The position numbers and the translations under genes were made by a program. Shown here one piece after another: positions 1 through 10,030 of a stretch of DNA of 64,000 bases; within the stretch, counting starts at the first letter, position 1; each line of letters opens with the position of its first letter. The stretch is from the NCBI GenBank assembly GCA_963575745.1, contig CAUYUJ010013880.1:112001-176000 (forward strand). Reading direction: 5' to 3'. The stretch comes from Prorocentrum cordatum. Its lineage: Eukaryota; Sar; Dinophyceae; Prorocentrales; Prorocentraceae. Below the pieces are notes generated by a model, which saw nothing but the letters and a program-made list of their open reading frames with translations, ran no database searches and was not told the origin of the DNA.

Positions 1-714
1 GGGGCCATCACTCGGGGGCTGCCAAATCTGTCCCTGGCCCGAGTCGTCCCGAGTTGCCCCCCAGATTTTCACGCCATTTTTGGTCCCCCTAAGGCCCGCT
101 GGGCCTCGCGTGAGGGATGATCTGGAGGCCATCCGGGCCTCCTCGGCTGTCCTGGCGGCACCTTGGGCTGGGGACACCTCTAGCCAGACCCGACCCAGGA
201 AGGCCGCCCACATGGGGCTATGCTGTAGCGGATGGGGTCGGAGGGTCGCAGCGTATCGCCGATGTGTTGGCGATGCACGGGCGATGTCGGGATGGGAAAA
301 ACGAGCACGGGAACACGCGCCGGATCGCTGATGCATCGGAGGTGTGGTGCGAACCTCCGGCCCCGCCCACCACGGCCCCACTTGGACGGCCTGGGCCCCC
401 GACCTCCGGAGACCCCGAGGGCCTCTGGAGATCCGGACCAAATCTAGATCATCGAACCTCGATGGTCGAACCTCCCCTCCTCGAACATCGGCCCCTGGGA
501 CCTTTCCGAGGGCGTGCCGTGGCCGGAACTTGGGGGCGGACCCGGCCGTGGCGACGATGGCGCCCCCAGAGGCCCAAAAGGCTTTCGAACGCCCCAAAAG
601 CCCGATCCACGAACCTCGATCCTCGAACCTCCCTGCGGGGACCGGCGGACTCTCGTCGGCGGAGGAAAGGGGAGGGAGACTTCGTCTCCACATGGCCCCC
701 GAACCTGGGCCTCC
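1..714. other. GC-rich stretch without a recognisable gene
   Basis: No convincing coding exon was seen. Short GAACCTC and CGAACCTC motifs recur at about 430-490 and 610-640. Around 228-300 there is a piece resembling one arm of the foldback repeat at 48926-49161 (GGGGTCGGAG followed by ATCGCCGATG-type words). Long open frames exist on both strands but have the compositional bias expected of stop-poor GC-rich DNA. Confidence 0.4.
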
Positions 715-719
715 TCATC

Positions 720-890
720 TTGGCGGCGCGCACAAGGGGGTGGAGGGAGGGGGGAGGGCTTCTTAGAAGGAGGCCGCTTCTTAGAAGGCGCCGGCCTTGC
801 ATCTATAGACAAGGCCCGCGCCTTCTAAGAAGCAGGGGTGCTTCTAAGGAGCCTTCCCCCCTCCCCCTGCCCCCTTCTGCGCGCGACTGA
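720..890. repeat. Foldback element with TTCTTAGAAGG arms, copy 1
   Basis: The two halves are imperfect reverse complements over about 80 bp per arm, meeting near the CTATAG at about 810. Arms carry GCGCGCA, a G-rich run, and two TTCTTAGAAGG palindromes each. The same structure recurs at 39424-39600. Flanking 5-mers TCATC (715-719) and TCCTC (891-895) match at 4 of 5 positions, so a decayed 5-bp target duplication is possible but not secure. Confidence 0.6.
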
Positions 891-1143
891 TCCTCTCCCG
901 CCCCGGGCCCCCATCCCTCCTGCCGAGGCCGCCCCGGGTCTTCAGCCCGGGGCCGCGCCTGCCGAGACGCCCTGGGTCTGTGTGCCCTGGGGCCGAGCGC
1001 ACCTGGGGTCGCGAGATATCTTGGGATTTCAAAATTTCCAGCCGCGTCGTGATGTCGGTGGTGACGCTGGATATGGGGTGATTGTACCATCGAGATCTGC
1101 ATGTGAAGCTCCATGCTTTTTGATTGCATTTCTATCTTGGCGT

Positions 1144-1473
1144 CTAGGGTCGAGTTGCTCCCTGAGGATGTCTTTTGAACGCATTCACCCATAACGACTC
1201 TTCGACGGCCTTGTTATCGTTACCGCTGCTGGTGCCCCCAGCTCCGGCCAGTTGAGCTTGTAAGCGATGCTGCAATGCACTGGCGCTGTCGGTGTCGACG
1301 GGCACGTCCATCTCTTGTAACGTGCTGTGGATCCGGTGCTGCTTGAACAGTTGCTGGACAGGTGTGACGGGCGCGCGAGGACACCAGCCCTCAAGGAAGA
1401 CGTCGATGTGGTATCGAAATGTCGCCGAGGAGCCTCCCCGGACTCCGACGGCGTGATTTCTTCGCAGCGCGAG
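1144..1473 (-). CDS. Possible 3-prime terminal exon, unknown protein
   Basis: Reading the minus strand from just after a pyrimidine-rich CTTTCAG (acceptor-like, 1474-1480) gives 109 codons without a stop, ending in TAG at 1146-1144. The peptide has mixed composition unlike the surrounding repeats: a YHIDVFLEGW segment, VQQLFKQHRIHSTLQEMD, and a C-terminus ending HPQGATRP. No family is recognised. A second minus-strand frame starting at about 1192 also looks gene-like (SNSTLDAKIEMQSKSMELH), so a frameshifted fossil of a mobile-element protein is an alternative to a true exon. No upstream exon was identified. Confidence 0.3.
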   Translation of the reverse strand, partial: LALRRNHAVGVRGGSSATFRYHIDVFLEGWCPRAPVTPVQQLFKQHRIHSTLQEMDVPVDTDSASALQHRLQAQLAGAGGTSSGNDNKAVEESLWVNAFKRHPQGATRP

Positions 1474-1792
1474 CTGAAAGGTTTAGACCACCTCAGACCA
1501 CCTCCCAACGGTGGAGGGAAGCCATCATTGGACCCTCCCCCTCCCCCCCAAACTCGAAGTTGGCTCGCGCGGGGGAGACGGCGGTCGAGGTGCAACTCAT
1601 CAGACCCACCGCCAACTTGACAGACGAATGTGGCATGAGAGTGCTCGCTATTTTTTCCGAGGCCTGAAGGACCCCTTTCTCATCCCGAGGCTCTTTTGAC
1701 CGTCCCAGGGGCCCGTGAGGGCCCCAAGCGACAGAGCATCGCTCAAAGCCGCCCGTCGTAGCTTTTCTTGTCACGACGCGACGGGAGTCTGG

Positions 1793-1848
1793 GTCCCTCC
1801 CTCCCTCCCTCCCCCCCTCCCCCCCTCCCTCCCCCCTCCCTCCCTCCA
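1793..1848. repeat. CCCT-type simple repeat
   Basis: Pyrimidine-only run made of CCCT and CCCCCT words. Confidence 0.9.
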
Positions 1849-1969
1849 CAATTACACAATATGAAAATACTCTCCCACTTCCCCTGATGGCGTCCCGAAG
1901 ATATCCGACCCCCCCGCGTACTGTTTTTTACATACAGGATTCCCGGGAAACGGGTTTTCGCATGCGTTT

Positions 1970-2135
1970 TTTTCAAAATGCTGCTCTCGCTGAGGCGCCG
2001 GCCTCATTTCTGCTCCCGAATCGTTCCGAATCGTGCTCCCGCTGCAGCGTGGGCCTCATTTTCGGATCGGTGTTTGGCCTCCGTCGTTCAGGATGGCGTT
2101 CTCGCCCCAGCGCGGGCCTCTTTCTCGCGCGCCCA
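1970..2135 (+). repeat. Dispersed GCTCTCGCC-family repeat, short copy
   Basis: Contains TTCAAAATGCTGCTCTCGC and, from about 2036, a segment (GCTCCCGCTGCAGCGTGGGC onward) that is nearly the same as 44737-44835. A further shared segment at about 2330-2365 (CGCGAGCGCACCTAGCTTGC) matches 46066-46085. The same family forms long arrays at 37580-38640 and 45140-45560. Confidence 0.7.
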
Positions 2136-2156
2136 TCCGCCCGCCACCACCGCGCC

Positions 2157-2235
2157 GCACCACCACCACCACCACCACCACCACCACCACCACCACCACC
2201 ACCACCACCACCACCACCACCACCACCACCACGCA
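2157..2235. repeat. (CAC)n microsatellite
   Basis: About 25 nearly perfect CAC units, followed by imperfect CAC and CACA words to about 2265. Confidence 0.95.
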
Positions 2236-2356
2236 CACACCACCACCACGCACCACACCACCGCTACGACACGCGTCCGCGGATAGAGAAAATCAGCGCC
2301 ATGGTAAGGGATGGGAGGGAGGGGTAGGACGTCAGATGTGACGCGAGCGCACCTAG

Positions 2357-2600
2357 CTTGCCTCCCCCCCTCCTCGCTCCCTCCCTCCAACCCTCCTCCC
2401 TCCCTCCCCCCCTCCTCCTCCTCCTCCTCCTCCTCCTCCTCCTCACCTCCTCCTCCTCCTCCTCCCCTCCTCCTCCTCCTCCCCTCCTCCTCCTCCTCCT
2501 CCTCCTCCTCCTCCTCCTCCTCCTCCTCCTCCTCCTCTCCTCCTCCTCCTCCCCCCCTCCTCCCCTCCCTCCCCCTCCCTCCCCCCCTCCCTTCCCCCCC
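2357..2600. repeat. (CCT)n microsatellite
   Basis: Polypyrimidine tract of CCT units with C-run interruptions. It keeps several frames open on both strands; these are not genes. Confidence 0.95.
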
Positions 2601-2769
2601 GATGTCGAGCACGATCAAGGTCGAGGAGCCTCCGACGCCTCGAGGCCGACCCCCCCCCCCCTCCGTGCCCCGCGGCGGCGGGGGCGCCCGCGGCGGGCTC
2701 CCCCGGCGCCCGGCCGGGACCGCATGGCGGCGAGGGCGCCCCCCCCCCCTCCCCGGGGCCACCCGAAAA

Positions 2770-3234
2770 GGAAGAGGCCCCAGGGCACGCAAATAAATAC
2801 CCACAAATCGAAGAATTCCCTATATTTTCCCATGTTTTTTGGGTTTTCGTTTCCCCCCCAGCTCCCCATACTTTCCCATGTTTTCGTGGGAATCGACGAT
2901 GAATACACAAATGAATACTCCAGATTTCGTAACAAGGGGAGGGGGGGTCTCATTTCGGGGGGGCTCTCTTCCAGGCTATCTTGGAGGGCCTGGGGGGGTC
3001 TGGGGACGATGTTTCGGAGGGTTCTCCCACGGGGGAGGTCTGGAATGGCTTGTCTTGGAGGGTCCAGATCCCCTCCCTTTTATTTCGAAATCTGGAATAC
3101 CCACAGATCAAAGAATTCCCCATCTTTTCCTATATTTTCTGGGTTTTCGTCTTCCCCCCCAGTTCTCCATACTTTCCCATGTCTTCCTGGGGATCGACGA
3201 TGAATTGTGCCTGTGTGTGTTCCTTCCCTCCTGA
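2770..3234 (+). mobile_element. MITE family A, copy 1 (composite)
   Basis: Starts GGAAGAGGCCCCAGGG and ends CCCTCCTGA, and is flanked by the exact 5-bp direct repeat GAAAA (2765-2769 and 3235-3239). The family is otherwise about 160 bp; this copy is 465 bp because the central ATATTTTC / GGGTTTTCG / ATCGACGATGAAT module occurs twice, separated by an inverted-repeat insert (2919-3095). The terminal sequence resembles the other copies at 17015, 20409, 46477 and 50140. No protein is encoded. Confidence 0.75.
2919..3095. mobile_element. Small inverted-repeat element nested in MITE A copy 1
   Basis: Left end TCCAGATTTCG and right end CGAAATCTGG are inverted repeats, continuing into AAGGGGAGGGG and CCCCTCCCTTTT. 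AATAC lies on both sides (2914-2918 and 3096-3100), which fits a 5-bp target duplication. The interior is G-rich (CTTGGAGGG-type words). Because the flanking MITE sequence is itself partly duplicated, the AATAC pair could alternatively come from that duplication. Confidence 0.5.
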
Positions 3235-3297
3235 GAAAAGGCCCCTTCGGCGCACCGTGAGGCCGATGCTAAGGGCCGCGGCCCTCGAGCCGCCCGT

Positions 3298-3395
3298 CGG
3301 GGGACGGGCGGGCACCGGTCAGCGCCACGGGGGGCGGGGGGCGGGCGGGCACCGGTCAGCGGGCACGGACGGGGGGCGGGCGGGCACGGGTTGTC
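3298..3395. repeat. GGGCGGGCGGGCACGG tandem repeat
   Basis: Three imperfect copies of a GGGCGGGCGGGCACCGGTCA-type unit. The G-run spacing would allow G-quadruplex folding. Confidence 0.6.
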
Positions 3396-3418
3396 GTCGC
3401 TTCCCTCGTCGTGGCCGT

Positions 3419-3780
3419 CTTCCTCCTCCTCCTCCTCCTCCTCCTCCTCCTCCTTCTTCTCCTCCTCCTCCTCCTCCTCCTTCTGCTTCTGCTTCTTCCT
3501 CTCCCTCCCCCTCTCTCTCTCCCTCTCCCTGCTCCCTCTCCTTCTCCCTTTCCTCCTCCTCCTCCTCCTCCTCCTCCTCCTCCTCCTCCTCCTCCTCCTC
3601 CTCCTCCCTCCCTGCTCCTGCTCCTGCCCCTGCTCCCTGCTCCCTGCTCCCTCCTCCCTCCTCCCTCCTCTCTCTCCTCTCTCTCCTCTCTCTCCCTCTC
3701 TCTTCTCTCTCTCCTCCTCTCCTCCTCCTCGCTCTCCTCCTCCTCCTCCTCCTCCTCCTCCTCCCTTCTACTCCTCACCT
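3419..3780. repeat. (CTC)n and CTCTCC pyrimidine tract
   Basis: About 360 bp of almost pure pyrimidine, mainly CTC with CTCTCTC, CTGCTC and TTCTGCTTC interruptions. Confidence 0.95.
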
Positions 3781-3813
3781 CTCGACCTGTTGCTCCTCCC
3801 TGATGGGCGATGG

Positions 3814-3973
3814 TAGGGGGGGACTGGCATAAGGGGGGGAAACATCGACCTGGAATCGGCGATACATCGCCGATAGGCGCCCGATTCGCTGGGCGGGTGG
3901 GGGCTATCGGGCCCCTATCGACGATCAATGGGCGATCGGGGGTAAAGGCGTTCCCCTATGCCTGTCCCCCCGA
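3814..3973. repeat. Dispersed inverted-repeat element (TAGGGGGGGACTGGC), copy 1
   Basis: Left end TAGGGGGGGACTGGCATAAG is roughly the reverse complement of the right end, which contains CTATGCCTGTCCCCCCGA. The interior carries GGAATCGGCGATACATCGCC, also found in the copy at about 43592-43725. No matching direct repeats are visible at the ends, so mobility is inferred only from the shared structure. Confidence 0.5.
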
Positions 3974-5420
3974 TCGTTGCCCCTGACCCCCCCCCCTGGC
4001 CCCGCTTGAACCCCTCCCCGCTCTTCTTCCTCCCGGCAACGTCGGCGGTGGCGCCTGCGGTGGCTGCCTGGATCTGGCTGGCCGTGGACCTCGAGCGGCC
4101 GCGCCCATGCACATTACCGCCCAAGCGCAGGAAATACCAGCCGGCCGCTCTGCGGTGAATCGGGAATTGCTCTCGGTGACCGTGCGTTTTCCCCAGACGG
4201 GTGCGGGACACCCTCCCGGCCCCTCCCCTGCCCTGTGGGCCGATTGTGCGAGGATGCCCCGGGCGAGGCCGGTTCGTCATGCTGCGCTGAGATGCCGCCG
4301 GGTTCGCAGGACGTAGGTGCAGGAAGCGCAGTTGCTGGCCTCGCTTCCTCGAGCGCCAAGGGTCAGGACGACGTGGGTTCCTCAGGCACTCCCTCAAATC
4401 ATACAGCCGCTATGGTTGCGTTAAATAAGGTCGACATTGAACTTCAATCGTTGCGTCTGAATGCAGAGTCGAGGAACACGCAACATGCAGCAGCAGACGT
4501 CGCGCGGAAAAAAATGTGGCTGGGAGGCACGGGGAAGCAGCTGCACCCATGTGGGCGTCAGTTGGCTGTGCGCACTGTGTGAACCATTACAATCCTCGAG
4601 GTCAGTTCTGGCAGCTCGGCATGCGTTGCGACGTGGCTCGAACTGTGAAGGGTCATGCCACGTGGGCGAATTCTAGGAACAAGTAAGGTGGGGGATGCAA
4701 CCGAAGCAGGTCGAGCGACAACGTGGCAATGTTGTCGCACATCTGATACCGAGAGCGGATGCCAGCACCAATTGACCCGACCACGTAGGGTCACTCCGAC
4801 AACTCAGAGGGAACCCGATCTCTCTCCTGGAATCCGTGGGTGGCGGTTGGCATTCTTACAATGGACCTCGTGGTGCATGGATGCACCGCACTGTGGAAAC
4901 ATGCGACCAAGACTACAACAGGGAAATGTACGCTATACGCGAAGAACCCTGCTGGACACATGCGGTGACTGCGTGCGTGACAACCCACCCCGGTTCTCAA
5001 TGTCAGTTTTAGCAGTTCGGCATACGGTGTTGCATGGCTTGAAACCTGTAATTAGGGACATACAAAATGCTGAGCCGTACTTGCTTCATGTTTCTGTGAG
5101 CGAAGACTGGGGACAGATGAAGCGACGACGACGTCGGAGTCAGAGGGATACACAATGTTATACACATGCGAGCAGGGATATATCATCCATTCCTCCACCT
5201 CTCAATCCCCGCAATGGTCCGCGCAGAGGCTGCAGGAAATATGTGTGGTGACACCCCATCTTTGTCGAGGGCGGTGTGGAGATGGAGTTGGCGATACTTG
5301 GGCGCCCACGCGGTAGACAATCCTTCCGCCGCGGAAGAGATGACAACTCCTTCTATCCTCGAAGGCAAGGCCGTCTTGGAACGCCCCATGTGCGACAACA
5401 TCAGAATTCGTGGTGGGACC
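3974..5420. other. Non-repetitive stretch, no recognised gene
   Basis: Lower repeat content than the neighbourhood. A weak tandem similarity is visible between about 4590-4660 and 4995-5060 (GTCAGTT, GCAGYTCGGCAT and GGCTYGAA in the same order). No frame is clearly coding and no RNA gene was recognised. Confidence 0.35.
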
Positions 5421-5424
5421 CTCC

Positions 5425-5720
5425 AGAGACCCTACCCCCCACGGAGCCCGCCCGCCCCCTGCACCTCCCCCCCAGCACGGCCCCTCGGTGGCCTCCACGA
5501 CGGCCAAGGGCGGTCTCCAAGCCGGGCAACTTGCCCCATCTGGCCTCCACGACTGTCCAAAATGGCCTCCAGGACTGCCGCGATGGCCCGGAGACCCCCG
5601 ACATCGGGGGCCCATCGTGGCCCCCCATATCGCCAGGTGTGGCACGTGGGGCCCTCGACATCGGTGGCCAAACGGTCCCCGGAAGCCGAGAAATGGCGGG
5701 CGAAGAAACGCCGGGATTGC
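5425..5720 (+). repeat. GGCCTCCA/GACGGCC degenerate repeat block
   Basis: Degenerate short-period repeat of GGCCTCCACGACGGCC-like words, related to the CCCAAGACGGCC blocks elsewhere in the window. Confidence 0.55.
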
Positions 5721-5840
5721 GGCAGAGCCACTCCGCCCCGCAGAATCCAGGCACGAGCGCCGAGCGAGGCGCATCCTGACGCCGGCGGGCGCAGCGGGCC
5801 GCAGCGCGATGGAGGCCCCCCAGCGGGTCCGGGGCCCGGG

Positions 5841-5924
5841 CCGCAGCTGCTCGAGCCGCCTGCCGGCCACCACCACCGTGGCGCCCTGCCTCGCGAGCCC
5901 GAGCGCAATGGCGCTGCCGATCGT
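5841..5924 (-). CDS. SDR (short-chain dehydrogenase) exon-like fragment 2
   Basis: The minus strand reads IGSAIALGLARQGATVVVAG followed by RRLEQL. This is the usual second half of the SDR Rossmann nucleotide-binding motif: the final Gly of TGxxxGxG, helix alpha-B, beta-2, and an Arg-Arg pair that in classical SDRs often favours NADPH. The reading continues upstream and downstream without SDR character, so only about 26 residues are convincing. It fits directly onto fragment 1 at 16479-16580 on the same strand, which would lie upstream. No AG acceptor lies next to the start of homology. It may be a real exon of a gene with a very long intron or a gene fossil; catalytic Tyr-x-x-x-Lys sequences were not found. 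Confidence 0.5.
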
Positions 5925-6327
5925 CCCGGGGGCCGGCGCGGCGGGGCGCCGGGCGGCGCTCTGGGGTGGGAGCTGCTCGGCGTCTCGTGACGCGGGGGGA
6001 AGCCTTGCCCCGTCGGCTCGCCGTGCTGGGAGGGGGGAGCGCCGCAGGCGCGCGGCGAAATTTGCCGCGACGGGGGGGGTAGGTCGCAATTCAGGGGTGA
6101 TGGGCAGGGGGAGGGGGACGGGCAACCGACGGGGAAGATGGGGGGGCGCAGGAGCCCCTTCCGCCAGGGGATGCACGACCCCCGTGAAGTCCTCGTTGCA
6201 CCCCTTTTCGGCCTGGGGGCCGCAGCCCTGGATCCAGGCCGAAAGGAAAACGAGCCTCCGATGGCCGCTCCCAGCCATTTTCGCGGTCGGGCGCGTGCGA
6301 GGCGACGACGCTGCAGCGCAGTAAGGA

Positions 6328-6592
6328 GGAGGAGGAGGAGGAGGAGGAGGAGGAGGAGGAGGAGGAGGAGGAGGAGGAGGAGGAGGAGGAGGAGGAGGAG
6401 GAGGAGGCTGAGGAGGAGGAGGAGAGAGAGGAAGAGGAGGGGGAGGAGGAGGAGGAGGGAGGAGGAGGAGGAGGAGGAGGAGGAGGAGGAGGAGGGAGGA
6501 GGAGGAGGAGGAGAAGGAGGGAGGGAGGGGGAGGAGGAGGAGGAGGAGGGGAGGAGGGAGGAGGAGGAGGAGGAGGAGGAGGAATTCGCGGC
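6328..6592. repeat. (GGA)n microsatellite
   Basis: About 265 bp of GGA units with GAGAGAGG and GGGA interruptions. Confidence 0.95.
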
Positions 6593-6950
6593 AATTCGCT
6601 GGTATCCACGAAGCGGTAGCGAATAAGCCAGCGAGGACCCCAGGCGGCGGCCCACGGATGGCGGCCTCCCGCCTGACAATACCCAGCCCTCTGGCCAGGG
6701 ACGCCATGGGCGGACCCTGGCGGCTGGGGGAAAGACCCTTCTGAATTCTCAGGAGGTTCTCAAGACCTTTCTTGGTGCGGGTCGCGCACTCCGAAACAAG
6801 ATGGCGCGGGTCTCCGTGGCAGTTTTACCACACGCCAAACAAACATGCAGCCCACATGTGGGCCAGACATGTTAATTTATGAGACGCGTGACGCTCCTTC
6901 CCGCCATCAATCACCGCCCCGCTCGCCTGCGCCAGCGCCGCCGTGCAATC

Positions 6951-7501
6951 TCAAAAGCCCGCGTCGGGGGGTCTCTGGCCCTGAAGGCCATGGGTCCAGG
7001 AAAACTGGGCCCCTTCCCCCGCGAGAGCGTCGGCAAAACCACTGCCAATGGGGCACAAACGCTCTGGAGAGGAGATGGAGGGGTCCTCAACATCCGCGTG
7101 CGACGGGTACCACACAACTTGGACTTCTCCCTCCCCCCTGTCGGAGAGGGTTGCACGAACGAACGCGAAGCCACATATCAAAATTGGTGCCCCTTACAGT
7201 GCCCGTGCCTCCTAGAACGCCACCCCTTGTGCAGGGCCGCGTTGCCAGTGACGAACCACAGCTGGCCAGACAACTTCCTGAGCGCCAGCTCGAAAGCTCG
7301 GATTTCAACGCTGGGCGTGGTCTGGCGGCGATCCCCAGGGGTCGTGGCACACCCGCGGGCCCGACGCCAACCCCCCGAGGCGCCCGCCAGCGTAACCGCA
7401 GCCGCGCCCACACATCGGCGACGAGGGTCGCCGCTAAACTGCCCGCCCGAGCCGTCTCCAAACACTAAAAGGAAACCGTCCTCAAGGACGGGGTCGAGCA
7501 T
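6951..7501 (-). pseudogene. RNase H domain remnant of the minus-strand LINE
   Basis: Frame 7501-7178 contains VFGDGSGGQFSGD (first catalytic Asp), VEIRAFELAL (Glu) and FVTGNAALHKGW, where the usual Asp of a TDxxxV segment appears as Gly. The C-terminal part, in another frame (7181-6951), has VVWYPSHADVED and FADALAGEGA, the latter keeping the final Asp. The frame break and the Asp-to-Gly change argue against activity. Confidence 0.65.
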
Positions 7502-8558
7502 CGCATCTGCCTCGCCCCCCGCAACCAGAGACTCGGGTTGGCCTCGTGGCCCGCGCGGGCCCGGGGAACTACTTGCTCGGACTTCTCATAGACAGGGCCC
7601 CCTCCGTTGCTGGAGCATTCCCAAACCCGATGAAACAGGGATTCCTCTGGGGGTCCGCAACGCGGGAACTTGGGCGAAACAGTGTGCCCTTGGGCAAGCT
7701 GGCGTTGGTGAGGCCATTGGCCGCAAGCAGCATCAGTGACCATCTGCCCAGCGAGATCAAACTCTCCGTTCTTGAGAAACCTCTGGGGCTGAGACCCGAT
7801 CATGACAGCATTGGTCCCTGCCGCGAGGTCCTCGCCGTGGGGTTGCTTCGATATGCCTGCTACCAAGGCTGGGCCTTTAGATCCTCGGGTAGCTCACTGA
7901 CAAGGTCAGCGATGACAGAATCGCCAGCGACACGATCACCCTCGATGTCAGGAAACTGCCAGGTTTCAAACGCGTCTGGCCCGACTGGCCTGCGCCACTC
8001 CGTGGGAGAAGCAGGGTCGCCAGGCCGCGTCTTTCAGGGCGGCGATGACGGCGCGTACGGGGCCACGACCTTTCCTCTACCAGAACTTGGGTCCATGCCC
8101 GAGCCGCCCAGCCACTAAGGGCCACGCCCAAGAAATCCTAGGGTGGAGGGCGGGGCACTTGTCCCAGAGATCAAGCCAGGAGCGGACCAGTTGCGTCTTT
8201 AAACTAATCTCTGGGTCTTTGTCCCCGTACCAAATCGCCAACGTGGTAGCGAGACGACGCCCTGGGCCCCGTCCAGCAACCGCTTGGGCCGCTTGCCTCC
8301 TGAGCTGCAAATTAGCTGACGGGGAAAGTCCCATGGCCTGGTGTCCGTGCACCGACTGTTGCAAGACCCCCTGGAGCCAATGCCCTTGCGACTCCGAGGC
8401 CTGAGACGCGAACCTACGAAACTTATGATTCTGAGTTCTCTGGAGCGGGCCCTGCTCAAACGTTGCCTCAACTGGACGCAAATCCGACGAGCCCCCCGAC
8501 CACATCACACCCGAATCAACCGAACGTCTGGCAGGAGAAGCCGGCATCCCCAGGTCAT

Positions 8559-8909
8559 TTAGGACACCTGCGAGCTCTGGTCCCAGACGGGGTTATTGAT
8601 GACGGCCCCCTGGAGGGCTGCGCGCAGGGCCGACGACTGCTTCGCCGCCGTGCTCCAGAAGCCGTTCCTGCCATTGGCCCAGCGATCCCTGGCCCCCGAC
8701 CGCGCCCTGGACCACAATCCCATGAGCTTCGGGAGGACGCCGATGATGCGCCCTCCTCCCGTAGGCTTCGGGAGGGTGGCGCGCAGCGTCAGCAACAGCT
8801 GCACGGGCCACGACCCCACCTGCTCCGCCATGTTCCTGATGGCGAACACCTGCTGCTTGGCGGCCAGGGGGAGCCCCTGAAGGTCGGTAGGCCCCAGGAG
8901 GACCTCCAT
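8559..8909 (-). pseudogene. RT fingers of the minus-strand LINE, truncated before the palm
   Basis: A 116-codon frame carries the PKPTGGGR.I..LP motif typical of LINE RT motif 2 and a FWSTAAKQSSALRAALQ segment that parallels FWDAAVKGSSPLRAAVLRQ in the plus-strand element. After ALQ the similarity stops and resumes in the next piece only at the region beyond the WVDD box. The catalytic palm (motifs A to C, roughly 200 residues by comparison) is therefore deleted. Confidence 0.7.
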
Positions 8910-9867
8910 CTTGTCGACAATGGCCTCGGAGTCAGCGTTCGCGTCGGTCCAAATGGGGGCTCAACGCTGCACTTTTTGCGCCATGATGACCTGCGGGTCC
9001 GACGTCCCGCCAAGGTGACCTTCGCAAGGCACCTCCAGGACCCCAGGCGGCCCGGGGTCCTTCACGTGCTGGTGGAGGTACCTCGGCTTGTTGACCCTCT
9101 CATGCCCTTGGCCCACTTCACGTACGCTTGAGAGGCCGACGTCGTGGAGCGTGCAAACGCTCGGGCCACCCACGTCTCGGTGACCTCGACCACCTCGTCC
9201 AGCAGGTCGACATCGGACTCACCATTGGGTAGCAGGATGAGGTCGATCCACCTGTCCATCTCCTCGGAGGTGGCCTTGCTGCCGAAAATGACGCACCGAG
9301 GCTGCCCAAGAGCTTGGGCGACCATGGAATTGAGACCAGCAGCACACCGCTGCTGCTGGTAATTGTCAGAACCATTGCGGACAAGCGAGCCAAATCGCAC
9401 GATGATAGACCCAGCCGTCCACCACTCCTCCATCGTAGGCGACCTCATGTGAGTGCGACCAGGTGACGCCTTCAGCTGTGTCCACCGCAGCCCGTAGAGC
9501 TGCCCTCGACCGCAATACCTGCTCCATTCATCTACAGGGATCTGCCCGGTGGTGAGGATGGCGTGCTCCACGGCCGAGACCCAGTGGGCGTAGCGCTCGG
9601 TGAGGGAGGCCACTCACGTCCTGTCCCGTGGCATGGCCCAAGCTACGCTCTGATCGATCAGTACCTGCGGTGCTTTCAGAAGGGCCTCGAGCCTGCAGCT
9701 CTCCCAGATGTGTTCCTGGACGTAGAAGGGGACAGTAATTAGGTGCCACCTCATAATCGGGATCACGGGGAGGGTGGAGCTCGTCAAACGTTTCCTGCAT
9801 CTCGTCGGGTAGCCGCTGCCTGCGAGACGCCTTCCTCTCCTCCATCTGCTTCTGCCTTCTGCTGTTC

Positions 9868-10030
9868 GGAGGAGGAGGAGAAGGAGGAGGAGGAGGAGGA
9901 GAAGGATGAGGAGGAGGAGGATTAGGAGGAGGAGGAGGAGGCGGAGGAGGAGGAGGAGGAGGAAGAGGAGGAGGAGGAGGAGGAGGAGTAGGAGGAGGAG
10001 GAGGAGGAGGAGGAGGAGGAGGAAGACGAG
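9868..10030. repeat. (GGA)n microsatellite
   Basis: GGA units with GAAGGA, GGATTA and GGAGTA interruptions. Confidence 0.95.

Larger units (their letters stand above)
6950..9790 (-). pseudogene. Decayed LINE ORF2 (RT - zinc finger - RNase H), minus strand
   Basis: Reading from high to low coordinates, the pieces follow the domain order of the LINE at 28.9-34.9 kb. 9790-9062: N-terminal RT-proximal region (LITVPFYVQEHIWES, later DVDLLDEVVEVTETWVARAF). 8909-8740: RT finger motif (LPKPTGGGRIIGVLPKLMGL). 8547-8077: post-RT region with AMGLSPSANLQLRRQ matching AMGLAPTNLRKLRAQ of the other element. 7866-7465: zf-RVT-like EESLFHRVWEC and PSLWLRGARQ. 7501-6951: RNase H. Frames change several times, one zinc ligand appears lost, and the RT palm is missing. 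This is a dead copy. Confidence 0.75.

Noticed and set aside
2088-2804. Trp-rich and Glu-rich frames across CAC and CCT repeats
   Set aside because: Pure microsatellite translation.
5202-6707. 501-codon minus-strand frame
   Set aside because: Dominated by Leu/Pro runs from the GGA tract; only the short SDR-like stretch is credible.
6845-7739. Plus-strand frames of 207 and 286 codons
   Set aside because: They are antisense to the recognisable RNase H and zinc-motif remnants of the minus-strand LINE.
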